Counted from the stretch's first letter, positions 20,416 to 29,934 are shown. The stretch: 64,000 nucleotides of DNA from [Erwinia] mediterraneensis (GCF_900604315.1 NZ_LR026978.1:1199527-1263526), one strand, 5' to 3'. Made by a program: numbers and translations. The notes: generated from the sequence alone by a model not told the origin.

Positions 20416-22598
20416 CAAGCCTCCCGTACCAGCCAGAGGGTTGACAGCGGCGGAAGTGTCAGGCTCAACGACTGATCACGTCCGTGACTCGGCACCGCGT
20501 CGGTATACACCACCTGCGGATTGCGCATATTGCTGCCGTGATAATCATGCTGGTCGGTATTCAACACCTCGCGCCAGCCGCCCGCCTGATTCACGCCGAA
20601 GCGGTAATGCTCACGCGGCACCGGCGTAAAGTTGCTGGCCACGATGATTTCATTACCGTCACGGTCGCGACGGGCAAATACAAACACGGAGTTGTCGTAA
20701 TCATCCACTACCAGCCAGTCAAAGCCCTGCGGGTCGTAGTCGAGCTGATAGAGGGCCGGATAATGGCGATAGGTGTGGTTAAGATCGCGTACCAGACGCT
20801 GTACGCCGTGATGCCAGTTGTCGTCACCCTCCAGCAGATGCCAGTCGAGGCTGGTGTCATGGTTCCATTCGCGCCCCTGAGCAAATTCACCGCCCATAAA
20901 CAGCAGTTTTTTCCCCGGGAAGGCCCACATCCAGCCGTAATAGGCACGCAGGTTGGCGAATTTCTGCCAGGCATCGCCCGGCATACGATCCAGAATCGAG
21001 CGTTTGCCATGCACTACTTCATCGTGCGACAGCGGCAGCACGAAATTCTCCGTGTAGTTATAGACCATGCCAAAGGTCATCAGATTGTGGTGATGGCGAC
21101 GATAGATGGGATCGAGCTTCATGTAATCAAGCGTGTCGTGCATCCAGCCCAGGTTCCACTTGAACCAGAAACCCAGACCGCCGCCTTCCGGCGGTCGGGT
21201 GACGCCAGGGAAATCGGTAGACTCTTCCGCCACGGTGATGGTGCCCGGCGCGGCACGTCCCAGCGTCCGGTTGGTGTAACGCAAAAACGTCATCGCCTCG
21301 AGGTTTTCGCGCCCGCCATAGTGATTGGGGATCCACTCTCCTTCAGCACGGCTGTAGTCACGATAAATCATGGACGCCACGGCATCGACGCGCAGGCCAT
21401 CTATCCCGAAGCGCTCCAGCCAGTAGAGGGCGTTTCCGGAGAGATAATTACTGACTTCGCGCCGGCCAAAGTTATAGATCAGCGTTTTCCAGTCCTGATG
21501 GAACCCTTCGCGCGGATCGCTGTGCTCATAGAGCTCGGTGCCATCAAATTTCGCCAGGCCGAAATCATCCATCGGAAAATGTCCCGGCACCCAGTCGAGC
21601 AGGACGTTCAGCCCCGCCTCATGAGCGGCGGCAACAAAATCACGGAACTCGTCGCGCGTACCGAAGCGGCGCGTTGGCGCATACATGCCCAGCGGCTGAT
21701 AACCCCAGCTGCCGTCGAACGGATGCTCATTGATGGGCAGCAGCTCAATATGAGTGAACCCCATATCTTTAACGTAGGGGATAAGCTGCTCCGCCAGCTC
21801 TTTATAGCTGAGCCAGAAGTTGTTATCGGTATGGCGACGCCAGGAACCCAGGTGCACTTCATAAATAGAGATCGGCTTATCAAAGGCGTTGGCCGCCTTA
21901 CGCGTCTCGCTCATCTCTACCTTATTTGGCAAGCCGCAAATCATGGATGCCGTTTCCGGACGCATTTGAGCCTCAAAGGCAAAGGGGTCGGCCTTGATGC
22001 GCAGCTGGCCATTGGCATCGAGAATTTCATATTTATAGAGCTGACCATTGTGCGCGCCGGGCACAAACAGCTCCCAGATCCCCAGTTCACGCCGCAAACG
22101 CATCGGATGGCGGCGGCCATCCCAAAAGTTAAAATCGCCTACCACCGAGACGCGCTGAGCGTTCGGCGCCCAGACGCAGAAACGCGTACCGTTAACGCCA
22201 TCGATCACTGCGCTGTGCGCGCCCAGGGTCTCATAGGGGCGCAGATGCGTGCCTTCGGCTAACAGCCAGGCATCCATCTCTTCCAGCAGCGGGCCGAAGC
22301 GGTAAGCATCGTCAATTAAATTTTGTTGCCCGTGCCACTCGACGGCCAGCTGATAACGAAAAGGATTTTTGCGTCTCGGGATAACGCCGCTAAAGAAGCC
22401 GCGTGAATCGAGACATTTCAGTTGAGCACATTTACGCCCGGTTTTGGTTTCTATCACCCATACTTCGGAGGCTTCGGGCAGCAGGGCGCGTACTTCCAGC
22501 CCTTGTTCCGTCCGGTGCATCCCCAGCAGTGAAAAGGGGTCGGCGTAATTGCCCGTAAACAGGGCGTTGATCGCCTGGCGATCGGGAAATTCTGACAT
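20415..22598 (-). CDS. glgB: 1,4-alpha-glucan branching enzyme
   Basis: GH13 enzyme that introduces alpha-1,6 branches into glycogen. It has 727 residues, one fewer than E. coli. Two N-terminal beta-sandwich domains (about 1-225) precede the barrel, which carries [23 protein letters not shown] (nucleophile Asp), [11 protein letters not shown] (acid/base Glu) and [12 protein letters not shown]. It is the first gene of the glgBXCAP operon. Confidence 0.97.
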   Translation of the reverse strand: MSEFPDRQAINALFTGNYADPFSLLGMHRTEQGLEVRALLPEASEVWVIETKTGRKCAQLKCLDSRGFFSGVIPRRKNPFRYQLAVEWHGQQNLIDDAYRFGPLLEEMDAWLLAEGTHLRPYETLGAHSAVIDGVNGTRFCVWAPNAQRVSVVGDFNFWDGRRHPMRLRRELGIWELFVPGAHNGQLYKYEILDANGQLRIKADPFAFEAQMRPETASMICGLPNKVEMSETRKAANAFDKPISIYEVHLGSWRRHTDNNFWLSYKELAEQLIPYVKDMGFTHIELLPINEHPFDGSWGYQPLGMYAPTRRFGTRDEFRDFVAAAHEAGLNVLLDWVPGHFPMDDFGLAKFDGTELYEHSDPREGFHQDWKTLIYNFGRREVSNYLSGNALYWLERFGIDGLRVDAVASMIYRDYSRAEGEWIPNHYGGRENLEAMTFLRYTNRTLGRAAPGTITVAEESTDFPGVTRPPEGGGLGFWFKWNLGWMHDTLDYMKLDPIYRRHHHNLMTFGMVYNYTENFVLPLSHDEVVHGKRSILDRMPGDAWQKFANLRAYYGWMWAFPGKKLLFMGGEFAQGREWNHDTSLDWHLLEGDDNWHHGVQRLVRDLNHTYRHYPALYQLDYDPQGFDWLVVDDYDNSVFVFARRDRDGNEIIVASNFTPVPREHYRFGVNQAGGWREVLNTDQHDYHGSNMRNPQVVYTDAVPSHGRDQSLSLTLPPLSTLWLVREA

Positions 22599-22913
22599 GA
22601 CTTTCTTCCTGTGTTATAGGGCAGGCCAATGAGCGAGACGGTCTTGTCCTCGTCACGTGCGCTGCGTTTTATTGAGCCATGAGTACACCGGCAGAGAAGC
22701 TATCCATCCATGTGAAAATTCTCTGCCGTGTACAACAACTATTCAGTTCGGAAAGCAAAAACAGTTAACTACCGGCACATCATGGTTAAATCATAGCTTG
22801 GGGTTGGCAGATGCCAGGAAAGAAAGCAAAAAATTATTTTTCCCCTGTCAAAAAGGGGAAGCGGATCACCTGATGAGGAAAATTTGCGTTATGTTCACCC
22901 TCCTCTGTGACGC
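22599..22913. other. Intergenic region upstream of glgB
   Basis: About 315 bases between the glgB start and the asd terminator, with no credible gene. It should contain the glgB operon promoter on the minus strand. TTCCTGT just left of the start complements an AGGAA ribosome-binding site. I see no operator that I can name. Confidence 0.4.
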
Positions 22914-22938
22914 AAAAAAAAGCCGGGAAACACCCGGC
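22914..22938 (-). terminator. Intrinsic terminator of asd
   Basis: On the minus strand GCCGGG-TGTTT-CCCGGC is followed by eight T residues, a textbook Rho-independent terminator 20 bases after the asd stop. Confidence 0.9.
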
Positions 22939-22957
22939 CTCAGTAAAACAGGTTGCG

Positions 22958-24064
22958 TCAGTCGACCAGCAGTCGCAGCATGCGGCGCAGCGGTTCAGCC
23001 GCACCCCATAACAGCTGGTCGCCCACGGTAAAGGCGGAGAGATACTCTGGTCCCATGTTCAGCTTACGCAGTCGTCCTACCGGCGTGGTCAGCGTACCCG
23101 TGACTGCCGCAGGCGTCAGTTCGCGCATCGTCAGCTCACGGTCATTGGGCACCACTTTCACCCACGGGTTATGGGACGCCAGCATCTGCTCAATCTCGGC
23201 CAGCGGCACATCTTTTTTCAGCTTCAGAGTAAAAGCCTGGCTATGGCAGCGCAGCGCGCCTACGCGCACGCAAAGGCCATCAACCGGAATGGTCTGTTGG
23301 GTGGCGAGGATTTTGTTGGTCTCCGCCTGCCCTTTCCACTCTTCGCGGCTCTGTCCGTTCTCGAGTTGCTTATCGATCCAGGGGATCAGGCTGCCCGCCA
23401 GCGGCACACCAAAGTTATCAACTGGCAACGTGCCGGAGCGCGTCAGGTCGGTGACGTTACGCTCAATATCCAGAATAGCGGAGGCAGGATCCTGCAGTGC
23501 CTGCGCCACCTGACCGTGCAGCAGCCCCATTTGCGTCAGCAGTTCACGCATATGGCGGGCACCGCCGCCAGAAGCTGCCTGGTAGGTCGCCACCGAAGCC
23601 CACTCCACCAGATCCTGCGCAAACAGGCCGCCCAGCGACATCAGCATCAGGCTGACGGTACAGTTACCGCCAACAAAGGTTTTGACGCCGTTTTCCAGAC
23701 CGCGACGGATCACCTGATGGTTAACCGGGTCGAGAACAATAATGGCATCATCCTGCATGCGCAGCGTCGAGGCCGCATCAATCCAGTAGCCCTGCCAGCC
23801 GCTGGCACGCAGCTTCGGATAAACTTCGCTGGTATAATCGCCGCCCTGGCAGGTAATGATGATATCCAGCGCTTTCAGTGCCTCGATATCCCAGGCATCC
23901 TGGAGCGTACTTTTTTTGCCGCCAAACTCAGGCGCAGCCTGACCATGCTGAGAAGTAGAGAAGAAGACCGGATTGATCAGGTCGAAATCACGCTCTTCAC
24001 TCATGCGGGACATCAGCACGGAACCCACCATGCCGCGCCAGCCAATTAAACCTGTATTTTTCAT
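22958..24064 (-). CDS. asd: Aspartate-semialdehyde dehydrogenase
   Basis: NADPH enzyme that reduces aspartyl-4-phosphate to aspartate semialdehyde, the branch point to lysine, diaminopimelate, methionine and threonine. The 368-residue protein has an N-terminal [11 protein letters not shown] dinucleotide loop, the catalytic Cys135 in [11 protein letters not shown] and the active-site histidine in [13 protein letters not shown]. Length and motifs match the Gram-negative asd type. It is transcribed alone, ending at a strong terminator. Confidence 0.97.
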   Translation of the reverse strand: MKNTGLIGWRGMVGSVLMSRMSEERDFDLINPVFFSTSQHGQAAPEFGGKKSTLQDAWDIEALKALDIIITCQGGDYTSEVYPKLRASGWQGYWIDAASTLRMQDDAIIVLDPVNHQVIRRGLENGVKTFVGGNCTVSLMLMSLGGLFAQDLVEWASVATYQAASGGGARHMRELLTQMGLLHGQVAQALQDPASAILDIERNVTDLTRSGTLPVDNFGVPLAGSLIPWIDKQLENGQSREEWKGQAETNKILATQQTIPVDGLCVRVGALRCHSQAFTLKLKKDVPLAEIEQMLASHNPWVKVVPNDRELTMRELTPAAVTGTLTTPVGRLRKLNMGPEYLSAFTVGDQLLWGAAEPLRRMLRLLVD

Positions 24065-24283
24065 TTGTTGTCCGCTTCAGATGGCCCCACAGACGCACCT
24101 GACTAAAATGTCAAAACCCGTAACAGCCCAGGCCATTACCCGGAGATCTACAATACGATTTACTAATGGTCATTAACTCTACAAAATGCAGCCCGTCTGG
24201 CAAGTGAATTAATTCGATTACCCAAACTTTTTCAGCAGCGCAACTAATAACGCGCACCCGACCACAGGGAAAAGGTAAAATAA

Positions 24284-24877
24284 ATGACTGAAATGATTTC
24301 TGCGACCATCTTACTGCTGCTGATCATGGATCCGCTGGGCAATCTGCCGATATTTATGTCGGTGTTGAAGCATCTGGAGCCGAAACGGCGACGCAAGGTG
24401 CTGATACGCGAAATGTTGATTGCGCTGGTGCTGATGCTGCTGTTCTTGTTTGCTGGCGAACGCATCCTGAGTTTCCTTAACCTGCGCGCGGAGACTGTCT
24501 CTATTTCCGGCGGTGTGATTCTGTTTCTTATCGCCATCAAAATGATTTTTCCTTCCCCCGAGAGCAACAGCAGCGGTCTGCCGGTGGGTGAAGAGCCGTT
24601 TCTGGTGCCGCTGGCAATTCCTCTGGTGGCCGGACCCTCACTGCTGGCGACGCTGATGCTGCTTTCCCACCAGTATCCCCATCAGATGAGCCATCTGGTG
24701 GGGGCGTTGCTGCTGGCCTGGGGGGCGACGGTGGTGATTCTGCTGCTCTCCGGCCTGTTTTTACGCCTGCTGGGCGATAAAGGCGTCAACGCGCTGGAGC
24801 GGCTGATGGGGTTAATCCTGATTATGCTGGCAACGCAGATGTTCCTGGACGGCATCCGCGCTTATCTACAATTGTGA
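24284..24877 (+). CDS. yhgN: MarC-family inner-membrane protein YhgN
   Basis: A 197-residue MarC/UPF0056 family membrane protein with about six hydrophobic segments and the family motifs MDPLGNLPIFMSV near the start and PLAIPLVAGPSLLATLM in the middle. No transport substrate has been established for the family. In E. coli it precedes gntU; here gntU is missing and an AT-rich block follows. Confidence 0.92.
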   Translation: MTEMISATILLLLIMDPLGNLPIFMSVLKHLEPKRRRKVLIREMLIALVLMLLFLFAGERILSFLNLRAETVSISGGVILFLIAIKMIFPSPESNSSGLPVGEEPFLVPLAIPLVAGPSLLATLMLLSHQYPHQMSHLVGALLLAWGATVVILLLSGLFLRLLGDKGVNALERLMGLILIMLATQMFLDGIRAYLQL

Positions 24878-25153
24878 TATCGCCGGTCAGATACGCTTGC
24901 GTACTGGGCTCACGCATGGTTACGCACAGGGAACTGCGAATGCATCGGCTGATAATATAAATAGTTGGTCAGATCATTCCTGTGCCTGCATGTTGTGCCA
25001 GGCAGGCGAAGACAGCAGCGCGACCTGCTGTCTGGCGGAGAAGGTCTGGTGCGGGTTCAGGTGTATTATTCAATGCTCTGAATCCGGCCAGAAGATTGAA
25101 ATAGACCATTCGCTGCTTACCACCACTGACCGTTTTCAGAGCATTAAAATGAA

Positions 25154-26110
25154 CTATTCTTGAACCAATTTTTGTTGACTACTGTCTAATATATATCTCA
25201 CTTTTGCCGCAGAATTAAACAGCTCAGGATACAGAGAAACCAGTTTATTTATGTAATTTTCATTTATAGTCCCGTGCAATTTTTTGCGCAATCCTTCCTT
25301 AACCTTACTGGCGAAATGGGCAATAATAAATTTTTCACCGCCTTCGACTTGATTATGTAAATTATGGAAAACAGAAAAATAGCTTTTTATATTCTCTTCA
25401 GTTATCTCGTGGAAATTTAATTTCAATTCATACTTCCAGAAAAGCTCTTTTTTACTCTCGACAGGGCCGCCTTCCAGTTCATCATTCATGGGCTCATCTA
25501 TTAATGCATCTCTCATCCGGTTAAAAACCTTACAATTATCTTTATTAAAATCATTTACACTCACCCTTGTCTTTATATAAAAATTCTCAGCTACATAATA
25601 TAGTGTTGTGTTTTTCAAAATATCAAGGGTGAAGTCGGTCACCTCTGTAAAAGCAAATAACTTATCCAGGTGTGTTTTACGTACAAACTTACAATTTCCC
25701 GCACACTTTTCACGGTTGTCTTTTTCAGGCCCGTGTTTTTCACGCACGTGTTTTTCACGCTCATATTTTTGACGTTCGTAATCTCCATGCAACTTTTCTA
25801 AACTGGCAAGATCACCATAAATTTTTTTACAAGTCTGTGAGAAGTGTGCGTAATCTCTAACGTCTTTAATATTTTCCGCGATTTTCTTTATAATTTCTGG
25901 CGGCAGATGTTCAATACGTACTGCAGGAGTTTTTTTAATAATTTTACCACTAAAAAAATCTTTAAATCTTTTCAGGAACCCAGGTTGCTGCGTTGTATTT
26001 TTTGCGTTAAAAATGAAGGATTTTTTAAATTTTCTGCATTTTTTTCCCGTTTTCTTACTGGGTTTTATATTACCCGGTTCTGGTGTTACGGAAGAGGTGT
26101 CAACCCTCAT
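25154..26110 (-). CDS. F-box-like domain protein, candidate eukaryote-targeted effector
   Basis: A 318-residue protein from the ATG at 26110, which has GAGAGG at 6-base spacing. The frame is open to an upstream ATG at 26149, adding 13 residues, but that start has no ribosome-binding site. Residues 1-65 are Ser/Thr/Pro/Lys-rich and probably unstructured. Residues about 67-103 fit the F-box pattern: IEHLPPEIIKKIAENI, then DVRDYAHFSQTCKKIYGDL. A highly charged stretch follows with repeated REKH-type units (about 112-136). The C-terminal 170 residues are helical and unrecognised. F-box domains recruit substrates to eukaryotic SCF ubiquitin ligases; bacterial examples (VirF, GALA proteins, Legionella AnkB-type) are host-directed effectors. 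The gene is AT-rich and sits between core genes yhgN and gntK, suggesting acquisition. Secretion and function are inferred. Confidence 0.65.
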   Translation of the reverse strand: MRVDTSSVTPEPGNIKPSKKTGKKCRKFKKSFIFNAKNTTQQPGFLKRFKDFFSGKIIKKTPAVRIEHLPPEIIKKIAENIKDVRDYAHFSQTCKKIYGDLASLEKLHGDYERQKYEREKHVREKHGPEKDNREKCAGNCKFVRKTHLDKLFAFTEVTDFTLDILKNTTLYYVAENFYIKTRVSVNDFNKDNCKVFNRMRDALIDEPMNDELEGGPVESKKELFWKYELKLNFHEITEENIKSYFSVFHNLHNQVEGGEKFIIAHFASKVKEGLRKKLHGTINENYINKLVSLYPELFNSAAKVRYILDSSQQKLVQE

Positions 26111-26238
26111 CTTCGGCCTCTCACTATCCATAAAAAGAAAAAACAACATAAATTTATATTTTTTTCTTTAAAAAACTTCTGGAATTCGCCTTTCCAGAAA
26201 GAGGTTTAAAAATAGACATTAAAAAAAAGACGTTAAGA

Positions 26239-26269
26239 TAGCGGAGAAAGCACATGCCCTGCTCCGCTA
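26239..26269 (-). terminator. Possible terminator after the exported-protein gene
   Basis: TAGCGGAG / CTCCGCTA forms an 8-bp stem with a 15-base loop, followed on the minus strand by TCTTAACGTC and then a run of eight T. The distance between stem and T-run makes it a weak candidate. Confidence 0.35.
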
Positions 26270-26341
26270 AACTCTGATCCACTGCGAATAATTATTGTTG
26301 CAGCGCTCTGGCCGGGTTATAACCAGCGCACTGATGAACGC

Positions 26342-26779
26342 TTATTGAGCCTTGCCTTTTTGCTTAAGATAATCCGACAGAAAATTTTGCGCATCGCCCT
26401 CGGCTGACAGATATTCGCTGTAACGGACCGGATGATTGCTGTCCTCATCCGGAAGATAGAGCTCGCCATAATTATATTTATCCAGAATCAACACGGTAAA
26501 GGGTTTGCCCTCCAGCGTAATGCTATAATCCGTGCGCCCGTTTTTCTTTTCAACATTCATCACCTGGATTTTCTTATTCCATTCATGATCAACATTGGTG
26601 ATCTGCACCAGGGCTTTATGTTCGCTCAGCTTTCCGTAGCGCAGCGTCCAGACCTGAATGCCGTCGTTGCTTTCCCATGCTTTAACATTTTCTGCAACTT
26701 CCGGACGCGTGGTTTCTGCAGAGAAACCGGTCAGGGAAATGAAAAACAGAAAAGTAGAAATAACCATTTTTTTTAACAT
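26342..26779 (-). CDS. Small exported protein of unknown function
   Basis: A 145-residue protein with a clear Sec signal peptide (MLKK followed by a hydrophobic core, probable cleavage after GFSA at about residue 21). The mature part is about 124 residues, acidic and basic mixed, with no cysteine, so probably periplasmic or secreted. AAAAGGA lies about 8 bases before the ATG. I do not recognise the family. It lies upstream of the F-box-like gene on the same strand in the same AT-rich block, about 230 bases away with a possible weak terminator between. Confidence 0.65.
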   Translation of the reverse strand: MLKKMVISTFLFFISLTGFSAETTRPEVAENVKAWESNDGIQVWTLRYGKLSEHKALVQITNVDHEWNKKIQVMNVEKKNGRTDYSITLEGKPFTVLILDKYNYGELYLPDEDSNHPVRYSEYLSAEGDAQNFLSDYLKQKGKAQ

Positions 26780-27024
26780 GATGTCATCCTTTTCAAAAAG
26801 AAGGGTTCTCCCGATGAAGACAGACTGTCCAGCCTGCCGCCTGCGCTAAAATAGCATAAATTATCGTGATAAACAGCCCGCAGGGAAATAAAGCGCCACA
26901 AAAGATATTACACAAATTTAATATCATATTTAATTTAATTATTATTGGGATTATCTTTAGTAAGTTATTTATTATAAAACTTAAATTAAGTCCGAAGCTC
27001 CAGACGGTTAGCAACTTGAAGGAA
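26780..27024. other. AT-rich intergenic region
   Basis: Between the exported-protein gene and a copy of the 176-bp repeat. It is very AT-rich from 26900 to 26990. It carries the ribosome-binding site and presumably the promoter of the exported protein on the minus strand. A hydrophobic 73-codon minus-strand frame (26793-27014) starting at TTG lacks a ribosome-binding site and is not accepted as a gene. Confidence 0.4.
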
Positions 27025-27200
27025 GTAAAAATCCGCCTTCATAGAAGGCGGCTTTGATTTCACCCCATAGGGGTGTACCAAAAACCTTAAAAAGCAGTCT
27101 CTGCCTGTTCCGTAAGATTCAAATCCAGAGACGATAAGGCAGAGCCAAAACGTATTGATGACCACGCCCGCAGGACGTGGTTTTAAGCTGGCAATAAAAA
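27025..27200 (-). repeat. 176-bp structured dispersed repeat, copy 1
   Basis: First of four copies in this window. In minus-strand order it can fold into CCACG/CGTGG, a longer CTCTGCC/GGCAGAG stem, CACCCC/GGGGTG, and a final CCGCCTTC/GAAGGCGG hairpin followed by ATTTTTAC, which looks like an intrinsic terminator. Its right edge coincides with the T-tract of the gntK terminator. Confidence 0.8.
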
Positions 27201-27221
27201 GCCGCCGGATAGCAGGCGGCT
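27195..27221 (-). terminator. Terminator downstream of gntK
   Basis: AGCCGCC / GGCGGCT with an 8-base loop, followed on the minus strand by TTTTTATT. The T-tract is shared with the edge of repeat copy 1. Confidence 0.75.
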
Positions 27222-27312
27222 CGCAAACTATTTTCTACTTTCTCTGAGGCGAATCGCGCCCCCGACATCCTTCCCTGATGATCAATGAGATATCTATTGC
27301 CGTTCGCTATCG

Positions 27313-27849
27313 TTATCCTTTATTGATAGTGTCCTGGATAGCGGTAATTGTGGCGGCAACAACCTCATCCAGCGAATGATCAATGTCCACCACCAGGACA
27401 TCATCTTCCTCGTTGCCAGGCTCTTCCAGCGTAGCGAACTGCGTCACCAGCATCTGTGGTTTGAAGAAATGACCTTTGCGTGCCTTAAGACGCGCTTCAA
27501 TGGTGGCAAAATCACCTTTCAGATAGATGAACTTCAGGTTGCTGTTGCCCTTACGCAGCAGGTCGCGATAGCTTTTTTTCAGCGCTGAGCAGACCACAAT
27601 AGAGACCGCCTGGGTACGCTGCATCGCAAAAGCCGCATCATTCAGGGCCTGCAGCCAGGGTTGACGATCGTTATCATCCAGCGGATGCCCTTCAGCCATT
27701 TTCATGATGTTCGCGCGTGGATGCAGAAAATCGCCGTCAAGAAAGGCGGTGTTCAGTTCACAGGCTACGCGATTGGCCACGGCAGACTTACCGCTGCCAG
27801 AAACGCCCATCAGGATAAAAACGTGATGCGACGGGGATTGCGTTGTCAT
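27313..27849 (-). CDS. gntK: Gluconokinase
   Basis: ATP-dependent kinase converting D-gluconate to 6-phosphogluconate for the Entner-Doudoroff and pentose phosphate routes. The 178-residue protein has a P-loop GVSGSGKS at residues 15-22 and the family's DGDFLHPRANI and MAEGHPLDDNDRQPWL motifs. It lies downstream of gntR on the same strand, with GntR-type operators in the gap. In E. coli gntU follows; no permease gene is present here. Confidence 0.96.
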   Translation of the reverse strand: MTTQSPSHHVFILMGVSGSGKSAVANRVACELNTAFLDGDFLHPRANIMKMAEGHPLDDNDRQPWLQALNDAAFAMQRTQAVSIVVCSALKKSYRDLLRKGNSNLKFIYLKGDFATIEARLKARKGHFFKPQMLVTQFATLEEPGNEEDDVLVVDIDHSLDEVVAATITAIQDTINKG

Positions 27850-27879
27850 TTTTTTCGCTCCGGCAGATGAATGAGCCCA

Positions 27880-27909
27880 GTGTTACGGATAACAGTTACC
27901 AGTAACATT
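27880..27909 (-). promoter_or_regulatory. Two adjacent GntR operators before gntK
   Basis: TGTTACGGATAACA (27881-27894) and GTTACCAGTAAC (27895-27906) are side-by-side near-palindromes matching the GntR operator (ATGTTACCGGTAACAT type). They sit 32 bases upstream of the gntK start, so gluconate-relieved repression by the adjacent gntR product is expected. Confidence 0.75.
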
Positions 27910-27989
27910 GTCGGGACCGCGCTATCGCCTGGCAACCTTTTTACCGGGAAAAGCATCAAAGTGTGAACTGACTCAAATAATCGTCTGCA

Positions 27990-28985
27990 TCAGATGCTGT
28001 CCCCTTCTGCAATGTCGAACCCGACATCCAGCGCAGCCGTGGCGCTATGGTCGCCGCCAATACGCGCCAGCAGCATCGCGGCAGACTCACGCCCTACGCG
28101 CTCGCGCGGTGTCAGAACGGTTGCCAGACGCGGCGTGACCACCTGCGTAATATCATGGCCGTGAAAACCGGCAATGGCTATCTGCTGCGGCACTTTCAGA
28201 CCCTGACGCTGGCACTCAAACATGGCACCCACAGCCAGGTCATCATTGGTACAAAACAGGCTATCGGTTTCCGGGTAGCGACGCTGCGCTTCACACAACA
28301 GCATAGCGCCTGCGCTGAAGGAAGAGGCGTCCTCCATCATCACGCTGCGCGGTTCCAGCCCCGCCTCGCGCATCGCTTTTTCATAACCTTGCTGCTTTTG
28401 CAGGGTACGCTCATCCAGACGCGCGCCCAGATAGACAGTATGCCGGTGTCCTTTTTTCAGAATAGCATGGGTCATCTGACGTGCCGCTTCCACATTGTCG
28501 AACCCCACCGCCATATCCAGACAGGGCGAAACGCTGTCCATAATTTCAACTACCGGGATGCCCGCCACCTCCAGCATACGTAAGGTTCCCGGCGTATGGG
28601 TACGTTCAGTCAGGATCACGCCATCAATATTCCAGCCCAGCAATGAACGCAGCTGGCGCTCCTCTTTTTCCGGGTTGTAACCAAAGTGGGCGACCAGCGT
28701 CTGATAACCTGCCTCATCTGTCACCATCTCAATGCCGCGCAGCACGTCGGCAAACACCTGGTTGGTAAGCGAAGGGAGCAGTACGCCGATGGCGCGGCTG
28801 GTGGCGTTAGAGAGCATATCGGGAGCGCGATTCGGAATGTAGCCCAGTTCATCAAGAGCTACGGCAATTTTTTCCCGCAGCGCCACAGAGACCTGCCCGG
28901 GATTGCGCAGGTAACGACTGACAGTCATTTTTGTGATGCCGACGCGATCGGCAACGTCCTGTAATACCGGTCTTTTTTTCTTCAT
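27990..28985 (-). CDS. gntR: LacI-family gluconate operon repressor GntR
   Basis: A 331-residue LacI-family regulator. The N-terminal helix-turn-helix is VLQDVADRVGITKMTVSRYL, with the hinge ending near residue 60. The rest is a periplasmic-binding-protein-like sensor domain with CTNDDLAVGAMFECQ. Length and motifs match E. coli GntR, the gluconate-responsive repressor of gntKU and other genes. Candidate operators stand in front of gntK. With gntU and gntT absent from their usual sites, its local target appears to be gntK alone. Confidence 0.95.
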   Translation of the reverse strand: MKKKRPVLQDVADRVGITKMTVSRYLRNPGQVSVALREKIAVALDELGYIPNRAPDMLSNATSRAIGVLLPSLTNQVFADVLRGIEMVTDEAGYQTLVAHFGYNPEKEERQLRSLLGWNIDGVILTERTHTPGTLRMLEVAGIPVVEIMDSVSPCLDMAVGFDNVEAARQMTHAILKKGHRHTVYLGARLDERTLQKQQGYEKAMREAGLEPRSVMMEDASSFSAGAMLLCEAQRRYPETDSLFCTNDDLAVGAMFECQRQGLKVPQQIAIAGFHGHDITQVVTPRLATVLTPRERVGRESAAMLLARIGGDHSATAALDVGFDIAEGDSI

Positions 28986-29048
28986 CGTAATCGCTCAAGG
29001 TCAGAGTTACGCTGAGTCTATCATTAAACCGGCATTGACATGTAAACA

Positions 29049-29069
29049 GGGCGCGCTGAATGCGCGCCC
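29049..29069 (-). terminator. Stem-loop downstream of yhhW
   Basis: A perfect 8-bp stem GGGCGCGC / GCGCGCCC with a 5-base loop, directly after the pirin stop codon. The T-tract is poor (TGTTTAC), so its strength is uncertain. Confidence 0.45.
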
Positions 29070-29079
29070 CCTTCACTGA

Positions 29080-29781
29080 TCAGACCGGCGGCAGATCAAA
29101 CAGCAGAATTTCCGCTGCGCTGTCCGCTTCAATACGCAGCTGAGACTCATCGCGTATCGCCAGTGCGTCGCTGGTTGTCGCCGCCTGGCCGTTCACGCTG
29201 ACCTCCCCTTTCACGACCTGAATCCAGACCAGGCGGCCTGCCCCGATCGCCACGCTCGCATTATCGCCTGAGTTGAATACCCAGCGCGACAGGGTCATAT
29301 CCTGAAAGACGCGCAGTGAGCCCTCACGCGCATCCGGCGTCAGGATAAACTGACGGCCCTGGACCTCATCAAAACGCCGCTGATCGTAACGGGGTTCGAG
29401 GCCAGCCTGCTGCGGGATGATCCAGATTTGATAAAGATGCAGCGCTTCGCTGTTGCTGGCGTTGTACTCAGAATGACGTACCCCTGTACCGGCACTCATA
29501 ATCTGAAACTCCCCTGCCGGGATCTGCGCTTTATTGCCCATACTGTCCTGATGCTCCACCGTACCGGCAAGCACATAGGTCAGGATCTCCATATCTTTAT
29601 GCGGATGCATACCAAAGCCCTGGCCCGGCGCAATGATATCTTCGTTAATCACCCGCAGGGCCGAAAAGCCCATAAAGCTGGCATCGTAATAGCTGGCAAA
29701 AGAGAAGGTGTGCCAGCTGTCGAGCCAGCCATGGTTAGCGTGACCACGCTCTTGTGCTTTACGTAAGTAGATCATGTTCAA
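29080..29781 (-). CDS. yhhW: Pirin family protein (quercetin 2,3-dioxygenase type)
   Basis: A 233-residue bicupin pirin. The N-terminal cupin has the metal-binding HPHKDMEILTYVLAG motif (His/His/Glu), with a further His in the HSEYN segment. E. coli YhhW has quercetinase activity in vitro, although its physiological role is unclear. It is preceded by gntR in E. coli as here. The ryhB gene follows upstream in the order seen in enterics. Confidence 0.93.
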   Translation of the reverse strand: MNMIYLRKAQERGHANHGWLDSWHTFSFASYYDASFMGFSALRVINEDIIAPGQGFGMHPHKDMEILTYVLAGTVEHQDSMGNKAQIPAGEFQIMSAGTGVRHSEYNASNSEALHLYQIWIIPQQAGLEPRYDQRRFDEVQGRQFILTPDAREGSLRVFQDMTLSRWVFNSGDNASVAIGAGRLVWIQVVKGEVSVNGQAATTSDALAIRDESQLRIEADSAAEILLFDLPPV

Positions 29782-29934
29782 TTCTCCTCAATGTTTTTTA
29801 TAGTCTGTCCCTGAGACCGTGAGATTGATAGCTGAAAAACTTCACTTCTCTGTTCAAAAAAAATGAAGGTATAAGGCAGGCTTTATCAGGCAGATTAAAA
29901 CAGGAAAGGCCGCGGTCGCTGGCAAAACGCAGGC

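Noticed and set aside
20484-22262. 592-codon frame antisense to glgB, and similar long antisense frames over ggt, ftsY, iolD and glgP
   Set aside because: They are shadows of strongly codon-biased genes; the sense strand encodes intact enzymes with catalytic motifs.
24897-25163. 88-codon plus-strand frame between yhgN and the F-box gene
   Set aside because: Cys/Ser-rich composition, no ribosome-binding site, no family resemblance, and it overlaps the 3' end of the F-box gene.
26793-27014. Hydrophobic 73-codon minus-strand frame
   Set aside because: TTG start without a ribosome-binding site in very AT-rich DNA, where hydrophobic frames arise by chance.
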